The translations under genes were made by a program, and so were the position numbers. Shown in pieces: positions 10,992 through 22,335 of a stretch of 64,000 bases of DNA (the stretch's first letter is position 1; each line of letters begins with the position of its first letter). Source of the stretch: Psilocybe azurescens (taxonomy: Eukaryota > Basidiomycota > Agaricomycetes > Agaricales > Agrocybaceae). The notes beneath the pieces are model-generated. The model worked only from the letters and a program-made list of their open reading frames with translations. It searched no databases and had not been told where the DNA came from. The DNA lies in NCBI GenBank assembly GCA_023853785.1, contig JAJIRX010000869.1, forward strand, positions 1 to 64,000, in the 5' to 3' direction.

Positions 10992-13040
10992 ATGGCCACT
11001 GCAAATACCCCCCGATTTTGTACGTCTCTCTGCTTTCAATCCCAACGACAGTGGTGTGCTCATAGATGTGCTGTCCAACAATAGAACAAGGTTCTCTACC
11101 AGCCTTAGGCGGAGATCGACCCCGAGGTCAAGAACATCATCGACAAGGAAACATGGAGACAGTTCACCGGTCTCGAGCTCATTGCTTCAGAGGTGCGCCC
11201 TATTTCCCCCTCCACTGTATCCTATGCCCCGCTTCCTAACTCGCTTCCGTTTCGTCGACATAGAACTTGACTAGTCAGGCCACCATGGAGGCCAACGGTT
11301 CCATCTTGACCAACAAGTACTCCAAGGGTCTCCCTAACGCCCGCTACTACGGTGGAAACGAGTACATCGGACGTAGCTCGAAATCCTCTGCTGCAAGCGA
11401 AGCTCTCCAGGCGTTCAACCTCGACCCCGCAAAGTGGGGTGTCAACGTCCAGCCTTACTTGGGTAGCGTAAGTCATCTCCCCACTTTCTTGGGCGCTCTC
11501 CTATCCTCCATATCCTTTCCCGCAACCACATGCTAAATATACATCGTTTGTGATTCATACAAACAGCAAAGTGTGTATTACTCTTGCGGGACTGACGGAT
11601 CTCCGTCGTGAAACTAACCATGCTCATTCCTTTTCAGCTTTGCTGCTCTCACCGCTCTAACTCAACCCAACGACCGTCTCATGGGTCTCGGGCTTCCGGA
11701 TGGTGGACATCTCACACACGGCTACTACGTGACGTGATCTCTCGTGACTCTCTGCTTCGAGGCTTTACGGAAAATTTAACGACATATCACGTATATTGCT
11801 TAGACCGCTGAAGAAGAAGATGACTGCTTCCTCGATTTACTTCCAGTCCCTCCCTTACGCCATCACCCCTGAATCCAACCTCATCGACTATGCCGGACTC
11901 GCTGCCCAAGCCAAGATCTTCAAGCCCAGACTTATTATCTGCGGTGCTTCTGCGTAGCCCCGTGATTGGGACTACGCTGAGCTGAAGAAGACGGCGACCA
12001 AGGAGGGTGCATGGCTCATAGCTGATATCGCCCACACCAGCGGTCTCATTGCTGCTCAGGAGCTCAACAACCCCTTTGAATACTGCGACGTCGTTACTAC
12101 TACCACGTACGTTTTCCATTTTCCGCTATGATTAAAGGCATATTAATACTGCGTGTTAGCCATAAAACTCTCCGTGGTCCCCGTGCCGGTTTGATCTTCA
12201 GGAAAGACCTCGAGAACGCTGCAGATCTCGGGGAAGCGCCGTCAACGATGCTGTCTTCCCTGCTTGCCAAGGTGACCCCCACAACAACGTAAGCACGCCG
12301 CTTCTTCCCTCCCCTCTGTCGCTCTCCTCCGTGAACATGTACACACGCTTTCCCGTGTCCCCTTCTAGACCATCGCTGCTATCGCCACCTCTCTCCTCCA
12401 AGTCTCGGGGAACGCGAAGTTTAAGCTGTACGCTAAGCAAGTCATCGCCAACGCCCCCGCACTCGCTGCTTCTTTAGTCTCGCACGGTTACAAGCTCCAG
12501 ACTGACGGTACCGATAACCACTTGGTGCTCTGGGATCTCCGCCCCCATCGGGTCTCACCCGGCAGCAAAGTTGAGAAAGGCTGCGATCTCATGGGTATCA
12601 CCATCAACAGTGCGTGTTCTCTTTCTCCCTTCCGCTGTTTATGTCTCACAGAACTATTTATTTTCCAGAGAACGCTGTTTCTGGCGACGCATCTGCCCAA
12701 GTCCCCGGTGGTATCCGCCTCGGCACATCCGCGCTTCACCCTCGCCGTGAACATGAAAGAGGAGGACATCAAAGTCGCCGCGGACTTCCTGCACCGCGAC
12801 TGTGCAGCTCTCGCCTCCCGCTCCAGAAAGAGGCCGGCTCGAAACTGCTCAAGGACTTTGTTCGTAGGGCGACCGTGCCCCAGGAGGGACTCGAGGGGTA
12901 CAAGCAGGTGAAACAGCTCAGGGACAAGGTCGTGGCCTTTGCGAGCCAGTGGCCTCTGCCCGGTGTTGATGTGCAGACGCTGACGAAGCCTGAGGGGATC
13001 CACGACTGCGCTGGGACTGGCGGAAAAGATTTGGATTTCA
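10992..13040 (+). pseudogene. Serine hydroxymethyltransferase pseudogene
   Basis: SHMT is the PLP enzyme that interconverts serine and glycine and supplies one-carbon units. Family blocks run in order: MATANTP (10992), WRQFTGLELIASE (11155), LTSQATMEANGSILTNKYS (11268), [28 protein letters not shown] (11680), KKKMTASSIYFQSLPYA (11810), [19 protein letters not shown], the PLP-lysine block HKTLRGPRAGLI (12160), DGTDNHLVLWDLRP (12505), GGIRLGTSA and LPGVDVQTLTKPEGIHD (12957). Nearly the full length is present with introns, so it is a DNA-level copy rather than a retrocopy. It is broken by an in-frame TAG at 11955-11957, where the family has Tyr in SAYPRDWDY, and by many one-base insertions (around 11350-11400, 11808, 12225-12245). 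Sequence 3' of 13040 turns directly into a subtilisin fragment. Confidence 0.85.
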
Positions 13041-13084
13041 TGTCTCCACTTTTTCGCTTTTGGTTTTTTCATCAAAAGAAGATT

Positions 13085-14640
13085 CAACGATCAAGTGTTG
13101 ACCAGCCTCGACACTGGAATTGACTACAATCATCCAACTCTCGGAGGAGGAATTGGAAGTAACTTCTTGGTTATTGGCGGTTATGATTTCGCCGGAGATG
13201 CCTACGATGGATCCAATACCTCTACTCCTGACTCCGACCCTCATGACAACTGCCAAGGTGCGCATATATTTTGTTTTCGATTTCTTCAAGAGGGCTGGGA
13301 TTAAAAACCTTCAAGGCCATGGAACACACGTTGCTGTATGTAAGGCTCTGTAATTCGTTTCTCGTTATAATAACCTTTCTGTAGGGTATCATCTCGGCCC
13401 TTCCTGGCAACGATTTCAACATTACCGGTGTTGCTTATGGTGCAAAGCTGAACGCATACAGAGTTTTTGGATGCGAGGGCTCGGTTACCGAAGACGGTTG
13501 GTCTCTCTTCCAACTGTCTGTCTACATCTGTCTCACAAAGCACCTAAATAATAGTTCTTGTGGACGCCTTAATCAAGGGTTATCCAGACGGAAATGATAT
13601 CCTGAATCTGTCGCTGGGTGGTGCCGACGGTTGGGCTGCTTTTAGCGCTGTTGTTGCAAGCAGACTCGCCAATCTTGGAAAGATCATTGCAATCGCTGCT
13701 GGAAATGATGTATGTCCTCGCCTCGCTTATCTTTGTGCCCCGTTTTATCTGACCTTGGCTTGATCAGGGCACAGATGGTTCGTGGTACTCCTCCAGCTCT
13801 GGAAATGCACACGACGCCATCTCCGTTGCAAGTGTTGACAAGTAAACACCCTTTTATATCCATTTTCCAATTTTTCGTGACTGAGTAAATCTCGACAGCA
13901 CCATCATACCTCTCCAAAACGCAACTGTCCATGGTGTAACCCACGATCCTATTACTTACTTCGCCTCGCTTCCTTTCCCAATTGAGGGAGTTCTGCCCGT
14001 GTATGTGACTTCAAACGACACCACGATCGCGAGATGATGCCTGCGACCCTCTTCCTGATAGTACCCTGATCTTTCTGATAAGGTCGCCATCGTCCGGCCG
14101 CTGGAAGCTGCAATTTCGTAAGTGTTATTATATGTGCCTTCTATAGCTTGATTGACCCGTGTTATTCGTGATAGGTTCAGAAACTGGATCACATCTTCGC
14201 AAAGGGTGCCAGGGTTGCATTAATTTACGAGTAAGTTGACGCTGTTTGCATTCCAGCACTCGTGTTGACATTCCTTTCAAAGTAATGGAAACGGGCTTGC
14301 TCGTATTGGCGTTGATGATTACCAGGCAACTCTTATCCAAGCCGCAGATGGAGAATATGTAAGCTCATTCTGAGTTCATCGCTCTACTCCTAGCTGGCTC
14401 ACCTTTGATTCGATTATAGCTTGTGCAACAATATGCAGCCGGAAATCCCGCCGCTCTGTCCTTCCCTCAAGTCGGTGGATCATATGCCTTTCTTCTCCTC
14501 TCCGTCAAAGGAAAGTCTCCCGCTGTTGCCAAGTCGGCGCACACATTGTCTGAGACTACTTCCAGCAAAATCGCGTCAAGCAACACCGATTGTGACCCAT
14601 GGCACACAGTCATCATGTCCTCTTGGCCATCGTAGTACGG
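13085..14640 (+). pseudogene. Subtilisin-like (S8) protease fragment with protease-associated (PA) region
   Basis: The fragment starts abruptly at LDTGIDYNHPTLGGG (13105), which holds the catalytic Asp. It then reads GHGTHVA (13316, catalytic His), IISALPGNDFNITGVAYGA (13387), DILNLSLGG and IIAIAAGND (13600-13710, oxyanion Asn region), and a PA-like stretch ending AALSFPQVGGSYAF (about 14452-14490). Short introns separate the blocks. The secretion signal and propeptide are missing, and so is the C-terminal GTSMA block with the nucleophilic Ser: coding similarity fades after about 14640. Frameshifts are likely near 14030-14110. It is a truncated secreted-protease gene joined directly to the SHMT tail. 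Confidence 0.75.
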
Positions 14641-15168
14641 TGTGCCCACACATATTCCATTCCTTGCAGCTCCAGACCCATTCTTCCCCAAAGCTCAATC
14701 ACAAGCCCAAGGCTTGCAATCCCGCATGCACCCATGTCCACTGTGCCCGATATCTGTATTTACCTTTTTTCTCAATTTTCTATGCATGCACATGTAGAAC
14801 AATACATCTTTAAATCTTGCTCAGGATTGTTTATGCTGTCTAGCTTTGATCTCTTTCATATACTAGGTATATCTTGAGGAGATATTCTGTCCAGCAAACA
14901 TTTACCGGGAATCCGGGTATGTTTCTATTTTGGGCTTCAAGCAGATGACGTCAAGCCGGAGTTCTGGCTGAATGATTGCGTCATAGTTCCCCAAAGCCTT
15001 CACCGCACAAAAGAGCTCGAATCTCCATTAATTCCTTTCTGAAAGACCTTCAATAACAACTATATCCCATGCTCCACAAAATTTATAGAGTTATTGTGAA
15101 GAAAATTTCTTGAAAGAAATCACTACATTTGACATTGAAGGTGCGATATAAATATATTACACTGGCAT
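14641..15168. other. Non-coding interval between protease fragment and transposase
   Basis: No coding frame with a recognisable family. The stretch holds the right copy of the ~40-base direct repeat (14945-14984) and AT-rich DNA next to the 3' end of the Plavaka gene, where a transposon terminus would be expected. I did not find a matching terminal inverted repeat. Confidence 0.4.
14945..14984 (+). repeat. ~40-base direct repeat, right copy (partner 8319-8359)
   Basis: Starts ATGACGTCAAGCCGG, ends GATTGCGTCAT. Same orientation as the copy at 8319. See that entry. Confidence 0.55.
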
Positions 15169-18100
15169 TTATATATCATCATCGTCATCATTATCTTGTC
15201 CATCGTCTGCAGCATCATCTGTTTGAATAAAAACTGTACGGGAGTAGTTACCACTTCTATCCACAATTCCCCAATCTTTCCCTCTGGGTATTCTTCCGAT
15301 AACATTTGTGATTGACTGTAGGTCGAGTACCTGCTGCGCCCCTGACATTTTCGGGTACATGGTAAGAGTTTCTGCAGCATTCCTTCCATCAGTGACACAG
15401 GGAGACACAACGGCCAGGGAGACGTATCTTTCCCTCGTGATCTCTCGCCAAAAATGATTGTTGGGAATATCCAATTGAAGAATAAGATCCAAAGCACCAT
15501 AACATATGTCCGCCTTCTCTGTAACCTTCTTTGATTTTTATCTGTGACATATCTAAGAATCTCATACTATTAAGCCCAGTTAGTGAGTATAAAGTATTGT
15601 TATCACAATACCGATACTCACCTTAACATATGACATACATCTTAGGTCTTCTTTGTTCCCAAGAGAAAGGATTCGGATTGAGTCACCTGAGTTAGCTATT
15701 CTGACCCTACCCCCAGAGGGGGGGATCACCGCAGGAAGTTGCTTTTCAATCGACACTGCTTTCTGCCCAATAATTGGAGAAAGATACTGAGCTATTTTTG
15801 ATCGCACGGCACTGGTGGGCTGGTATTTCTTGTGATGGGGAGGCCGGAGTATAGAATGAGGGTCTGATGGAAATTTAAATGTTAGCCCTGAGCATTCTAA
15901 GCTGGATAGCTAGCAGATAGCAATAATAACAATGCCTGAATGCAGAGAGAACTTACATTCAGGAAATACATATTCTCCCCTTTTTAATTCATTGCCTAAT
16001 TTTTTAGGCAACACTCCATATTCCTCCATGTCATAAAACAGATCGATTTGGTTCAAGTAAGCCTTGTGGAGCACAATGTTATTGAGATTTGCCCAAGGTT
16101 TAACACGTGAACGGAGACTGGATTGCATATATCCACAGTATCTTTCCATCCAAAACGTCCATGTTGTCCATACAGGTCCACAAAAGCGCACATTGTCACA
16201 TAAATGTAGTAGGCCATGAACAGTTAATACACATGTTGATAATCGATCAGTCTTGTATTGATAATAAATTCTGGAGTTGAACATGTATCAGCAGCAGCCA
16301 GGCAAGAGAAAAGTCTGTAGTAGACATGGCTAATGACGCACTTTTCAAAGGTTTGGACCCATGTTATGATATTGCTCTCAACTTCTGCAAGTTCTGAACG
16401 GCTGATGGTGAACTGTATCAGCTTCTTCATGATGCATACAAGTTGAACAAAATGTTTGTAATAGATGTCCTTCATAAATCGACCTTTTAAGAGGATAGGC
16501 GCCATATAAATGAACCAAAATGACCATCCTTCAGCATTAAGGTTCACTCGGTTGTTGTATGGATTTCCCAGAGAGCGAACAAAATCAGCAGGTATGAAGC
16601 GGATGGCCCTTGTCGTTTCTGTGGCCACCTCTTTCCATACATGTTCAGGTATAATGAAGTCTTCATTGCCTGCATCCAGACCTTTGTATCGACCTAGCCA
16701 GAGATCCACCAGATTTTTGACAACATTCTCAAGAAGGAGATGCATATAGTCCCAAGGCATTCCTTGAGCATAATCAAGTGAGCCCACCCGTGTAAGTGCC
16801 GGCATTGCTTTAATTCCAAACTCCTGAGCAATTTCTTCTTGCCTCAGAGGCGATGCAGCTGATTTGATTGCATCTGTGACAGTCTTCCAGTCTGAATGTT
16901 TTCGCAATGGAAGGGCATGAGGATCGTATGCATTTTGCTTAGTGGGAGGTGTTAAAGGAACATAATATGTTTTGTTTGTGCCTTTAGCCTTTGAAGGGTC
17001 GTTTACAGCTTTTATCCTGCAGGACCGGCAAGGACATTTTGCATTATGCCCTTTGATGTTGAGAAATTTCTCCATAGCAATCATATCTCCTCCCACAAAA
17101 ATATTGTATGCGTGAAGATTGAAGCGTTGTTGAGTGACACAGTTGAATGTTTCAACACCTACTGCCAGTTTCACTAGCTCTTCGTCAAGGGGGGTGGAGG
17201 AATGTGCTCAAATGTTTGGGCCCTTTTGGTCCGGGGTAATGCCCAGGCAGAGGAGTCGTGAATTATGAGTTCGAATTTCTGGTGGGAAATTCAATAGCTG
17301 AATAACTATTGGCGTTGCAGTCGGTCCACCTCGTTTCTGTTTATAAAGTAGATAGCCATCCATAGAGAGTGAAAAGGCAATATCGGTGGAATTTGAAAAG
17401 TAGTTATGAGATAGCTTTTTGCCATCCACAGTGACTTTTCTTCGGCATAGTTTCATGTAATGTTCACAGTCAAATACATCTCCAATTTCATCAGGAAATT
17501 CATCTGGATCCAACAATTCGGCCTTTTTGGCTGTATATGTATGGCGGTATGACAGAAGGTCGACAGTTTTGAGATTGGAAAAAGTCTTTGAAGACGAGGA
17601 ATTAGGGGTAGATAACAGAAGACACGTCGGGGCTTTCCTTCAGCATTAAAACGGTGTTCTGGACAGTAATTGCAAGTTTCATTGTCTTTAAAGTCACCTG
17701 TGTATGCCATGCAGGAATTAATGCAACAGTCGATCCATAGTGGTATAAGCCCAGATAGCACGGCCACACGATGTACAATGGTGTACCAAGAAGATATTTC
17801 AAGACGATGGCTAAAAGCGTGACGCATGTGCTGAAAAGCTGTACGGGGCATATTTGCTGTAATTCGTATCTTGAATGCTTGAATATTGTCAATATCCTGA
17901 GGTGTGAGTTGCATAAATCCTAAGCATACAGTGTCAGTTTGACTACTGAAAACAGCCCAGCTTTGCTTACGGTTATTCCACATAAATCCATCATCAGAAT
18001 CATCCGATACTATATCTGGATGCCCATCCAAGGTTTCTTCCAATATTCTCATTTTGTCTGCATAAGACAATCTGGCAGCAATTTCCTCTTCTTCGATGTA

Positions 18101-18755
18101 TTCATAGTTCAAGCTGTTTATTTCTGAGGATTGCCAGTTACTGGAATCAACACTTGATAGCACAGTACTAGCATCGCTACCGGGTTCGATATTGTTATTG
18201 CCTGGGATAGTTGTTGTAGAATATGTATAATCAAAATCACGTAGATCTGCATAAAGGCTGTTGAAACTGTTGTTATCGCCATTGTCGCCATCACAAGGCG
18301 TATTCATGCCAGATTGTTGGCCTGCATCATTTGCACTGTGCTCAAGGATTTCCTCCTCATCTTCATCCATTCCAGGTCCATAGTCATGATCGTCTGTTGC
18401 ATAAATGCCATCTGATTCATGTGCAACTGATCCAATATCAGAATTATTATCTCTAGAACGCCATGTTTGACATTTATACAAGAGGAAGATAATCATTATT
18501 TGCGTACCTTGTAACTGCGTCACTAACTTCTCTATATTGCATTTGTGGAGAGTCACTTGATTTCATATAGCCACCAGTAAATCCTTCATCAGAATCAGGT
18601 GGGGGTGAGCGTCCTATAATCTTATAGTGCCGTATTCGTGTTTGTTGTGAGATTAGCTTTCCATTACTCACACACAGGTCTGAGCATTCGCAAAGAACCT
18701 TGTGGTTTGGCCTATTGGAATGACGGCGCCTTCGCTGACGTTTTCGGGGGAGCAC
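15169..18755 (-). pseudogene. Plavaka-type (CMC superfamily, Tnp2-like) transposase, degenerate
   Basis: Plavaka transposases move CACTA-like DNA elements and are common in mushrooms. The N-terminus holds CECSDLC, a Cys cluster typical of the family. Then come GIYATDDHDYGPGMDEDEEE, PLIPRLQRLF, IGDVFDCEHYMKLC, FNLHAYNIFVGGDM, NIKGHNAKCPCRSCRI, ALTRVGSLDYAQGMPWDYMH, GWSFWFIYMAPILLKGRF, LTVHGLLHLCDNVRFCGPVW and an Asp-rich C-terminus ending at 15169. Introns I could place: 18453-18507 (55 bases), one near 17927-17975, and 16271-16341 (71 bases), each rejoining a family block in frame. Breaks: a one-base shift at an A5 run (17579-17583) and an in-frame TGA at 17208-17210. No in-frame ATG precedes 18755, so the start is also damaged or misassembled. 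Probably inactive. Confidence 0.85.
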
Positions 18756-18916
18756 TACGAGGCATCAGAATTTAGGAGGAAATACAATTTTCAGGGACTC
18801 TCAGAGCTGAGAAAATGCTTGTACGATAAGGACGATCAAATGCCGCCTAATGTGCACCTTTATATGCTGTACTGATTGTTAGCTAATAATAAGTGCATTG
18901 CTCACAGCTTGTTGCA

Positions 18917-19216
18917 GTGCATTTTAATCCATTAATAACCGGTGTCTTACAACATCACAATATGATGGATGCGGCTAGCACCACCTGATATGTCTTAAGT
19001 AATACTAATAATTAGTGCATTTTAATCCATTAATAACCGGTGTCTTACAACGTCACAATATGATGGATGCGGCTAGCACCACCTGATATGTCTTAAGTAA
19101 TACTAATAATTAGTGCATTTTAATCCATTAATAACTGGTGTCTTACAACGTCACAATATGATGGATGCGGCTAGCACCACCTGATATGTCTTAAGTAATA
19201 CTAATAATTAGTGCAT
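18917..19216 (+). repeat. Three tandem copies of a 98-base unit
   Basis: Units start at 18917, 19015 and 19113, each GTGCATTTTAATCCATTAAT..., with a final GTGCAT at 19211. The copies differ at only one or two bases, for example CAACATC in the first against CAACGTC in the others, and AACCGG against AACTGG in the third. The array lies about 160 bases beyond the 5' end of the Plavaka gene and may be its subterminal repeat region. Confidence 0.95.
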
Positions 19217-19733
19217 GAAAGCACTGATCCTGGTCGGCAGCATTAATCAGCGGCAAATTTGACTTATTGGTGATTTAACACCACGTGATAGTGCTCCCTC
19301 TTCCCACAGTGGGGATTGAGACAGTATGTATACCTCTGTCTTCACTTCTAAACCCGGTATTTACCAGATCCCGGCGCAAAACTTCATTGCTGTTGGGGCG
19401 TGGAGTTGGGAGTTGAGCAATTCATGAGAGCCAGTAGAGAGCTTGATTTGAGTTTCAACATGGTTTTATTGTGATTACGTATGATCTTGGGGTGGCTGTA
19501 GCCTGAAAATATCTATTTATCTGCCGAGAGGCCGATACCCTCATCGTTGCCCAGGTTAAAATTTGAATGGTCTGCCATCTGGAAACCATCATTCAGTCTG
19601 TTGAGCAGATGGGACGTAGTACACGTCGACGCTCACAACTGGTCAGTGGTCAAGGCCCTTTATCTCAGACACTGACTATCACTGCGAGCTGACCGAAGTT
19701 ACCCGACTTCCACTGGGTTGATCAGATTCAAGA
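19217..19733. other. Intergenic, no gene seen
   Basis: No supported reading frame. It would hold the promoter of the arrestin-like gene on the plus strand and possibly the outer end of the Plavaka element. I see no clear terminal repeat. Confidence 0.4.
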
Positions 19734-20574
19734 TGTCAACATCGGATGGTGACCTCGTCAATGGACCCTCTGCCAACACAGACTCAAATGGGGAATTCAG
19801 TCTCTTCGATCATCGCTCTACAGCCTGGCGCTGAGCGTTAACACGATCTTACCCCAGTACAGTATCTCAAATAGTTCATCAGGTTACGATATCGAAACTC
19901 CGGCTTCTTTTGAGCAGGATATACGAGGAGAAACTTATAGATTTCAAGTACTTTCCGAACAAAGTCCCTCTAGTCGCCAACAGTCTTACAATAACTATAG
20001 TCGGTCCTCTTTCCAATCCGACCGCACCGCTCGTCCTCCACGTTACTCTACCATATCAACATCGTATCAAAGTGCAGAACCCCGCAATCAGGACCTGACG
20101 GTACAGCACTACGAGCACTCGTTCTTCATTCAAAGTAAGAAGCCATGGGCAACCGCTTTTATGTTTACTCCCAAGTCTATTCCTGGAATGTCACAACCAC
20201 CTCAAACCACACCCAAAATACCTGTGATTTACGGCGAGGAACCGGTGCTTGGGATGCTCGAACTTGATATAGACAGCCCAAAGGCAATTGAACAGATCGC
20301 AATCTCGGTATGTCCTCTTGCTGGCTCAGATTTTCAGACAGAAACTGAGCTTATTTAATTTCGCAGCTTCAAGGGAGGGTATGGAATGGTTACTCTGACG
20401 TCTCAACCAAGATTATGGAACAGAGCTATCTACTGTGGTGTAAATCGAATCCACAGACTCAAACCTCTAAAGAAACGAAGCTATTGGGTTCCCATCAGCT
20501 TCCGTTTTTCTTTCGAAGTTCACAATATGTTACCTCAAAACACTTTTGGGGGAGTCTAATACTCTCTCACCCCA

Positions 20575-21000
20575 GGATACCTCGGTGTCGCCTTACGAAG
20601 AACTGCCATCTCTGGCCTCTTCTTCCTCATCTAAGGTATGAAGGAGATTCCATAATATGTGTTAAGCTGTCTAATCTTCCGTAGCTCTCCTGTGTCCACT
20701 CGGCCATTCACGGGCGAAGGGGCCATCAAATTGGTCTCTCAAATCCCAAAAGCGAAGCAGAATATATCCAGGGCGTCTAATCCCTTGTCTCCGCAGGACA
20801 CGATATTGTCTTCTTACCGTGACAAAGAAATGTGATCCCCGGCCTCTTCTTCGTCTAACAGGGTATGTCATTATGTTTGGTATGGTTTTTCATTTACCTA
20901 ACCCCTCCCTCCCGTAGACCCCTCCCGTATCTACTCGGGCGACATTACGAGAGAAGGGACAGCCAAGTTGGCCCCCAGGTCTTTTCCTTCCAGCTCCAGG
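20575..21000 (+). repeat. Diverged ~232-base tandem duplication inside the arrestin-like gene
   Basis: The stretch from about 20684 (GTAGCTCTCCTGTGTCCACT) resembles that from 20916 (GTAGACCCCTCCCGTATCTA). Both continue into ATTxACGxGxGAAGGG and AAxTTGG. The preceding parts (GGCCTCTTCTTCCTCATCTA at 20615, GGCCTCTTCTTCGTCTAACA at about 20840) also match. It looks like an internal exon-plus-intron duplication of a Ser-rich loop. Confidence 0.55.
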
Positions 21001-21632
21001 ACACTTGAGCCAAGCGTAGGATCAGATCCGTTGCCGCCTAGCTTCAAAGAAAAAGGCATTCCGGCAAGTGTCGAGTACACCTTGTCCGTGCGGATCCAGC
21101 GGCGCCTTAGGCCTGATAACATGTAAGATTACCTTTCTTACTCGGGCTGGATAAATAATTGACGGTTATCATTAATCTTTGCCAACTAGAATCAAGACCG
21201 ACGTGTTGTATGTGCCTTCTACGATTGCGGAAGCAGCTTCGTCAAAGAGACAAAGCGCCTACGTTGCTGGAGCGGTGGCACCTGGTCCGTATCATGATCC
21301 CCATCAGGAAAATAAAAAAATCACATCAGACAATATAAACTCCAAAATCCCTTGTAGATCATCATCTGTGTCATAATCTGGTCATCATAGTATAGGCCAA
21401 CTCACAATGTAATTTATAGAAAGATATTGCTAGGTCCAAAAATATTTGAAAAGTGATATTATGAGTTTGTCATAATATTATGAGTTATTAATAGAATATT
21501 TCAAAAACAATATTGCGAGTTCATAATAGTCATGCAGGGACAATGCTGAGCATAGGGCCCACCTGACTTGAATCCAACCCCTGACGCTCAAGAACCCTTA
21601 AATCTCATAAACCCCAGTTCCCTCAAATCCCG

Positions 21633-21861
21633 TCAATCCCATAAACCCCCAGAGCCCAAGAACCATCAGTTTCTATAAGTCCCCCAGAGCCCAAGAACCC
21701 TCAGTTTCAATAAGTCCCCCAGAGCCCAAGAACCCTCAGTTTCAATAAGTCCCCCAGCACCCAAGAACCCTCAGTTTCAATAAGTCCCCCAGCACCCAAG
21801 AACCCTCAGTTTCAATAAGTCCCCCAGCACCCAAGAACCCTCAGTTTCAATAAGTCCCCCG
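21633..21861 (+). repeat. 35-base minisatellite, about 6.5 copies
   Basis: The unit AGTTTCAATAAGTCCCCCAG plus CACCCAAGAACCCTC recurs with starts at 21668, 21703, 21738, 21773, 21808 and 21843. A diverged leading copy runs from 21633. Early units read AGAGCCC and later ones AGCACCC, which suggests stepwise expansion. It is inside the DNA separating two exons of the arrestin-like gene. Confidence 0.95.
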
Positions 21862-22181
21862 GTCCCACTGCCCTCAGAAGTAGACTGCCATTTTGTAATG
21901 AACAGCAACGGCACACACCGCCAAAACCCATACGAGCCCATTTCATTTACATTCAGTGTGAACACTACAGGGACATCAACTGAATATTGCATTTTGTTCA
22001 GTCGACAGGGTGAGCACATGATCAACCCCGTGAGCTGACAACTTCCATAATTGACCAATGTCATGTGCACTCCGTGACACCATCCAAAATAGGTAACTTT
22101 TTGGTAAAATTCATTTTATGTATAATTGCAGAGGGTCAATCGTATTATAATATAATTTTGGTGAACCTGGTAGCCACTGCA

Positions 22182-22335
22182 CAATCTAGTTACATTGTCC
22201 TTGCCATATTATATTTGCTTTACATTGCAGAAACATCATTGTACCCAATCTGTAAACCATCTAATCTCTTACATGGCCTTGCAATCTAGTTATAATGTGC
22301 TTATCATATTATATTTACTTTACATTACAAAAGAA
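22182..22335 (+). repeat. Two ~55-base copies at 100-base spacing
   Basis: CAATCTAGTTACATTGTCCT at 22182 is repeated as CAATCTAGTTATAATGTGCT at 22282. Both are followed by CATATTATATTT(G/A)CTTTACATT(G/A)CA. AT-rich tandem duplication within the interrupted part of the arrestin-like gene. Confidence 0.75.
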
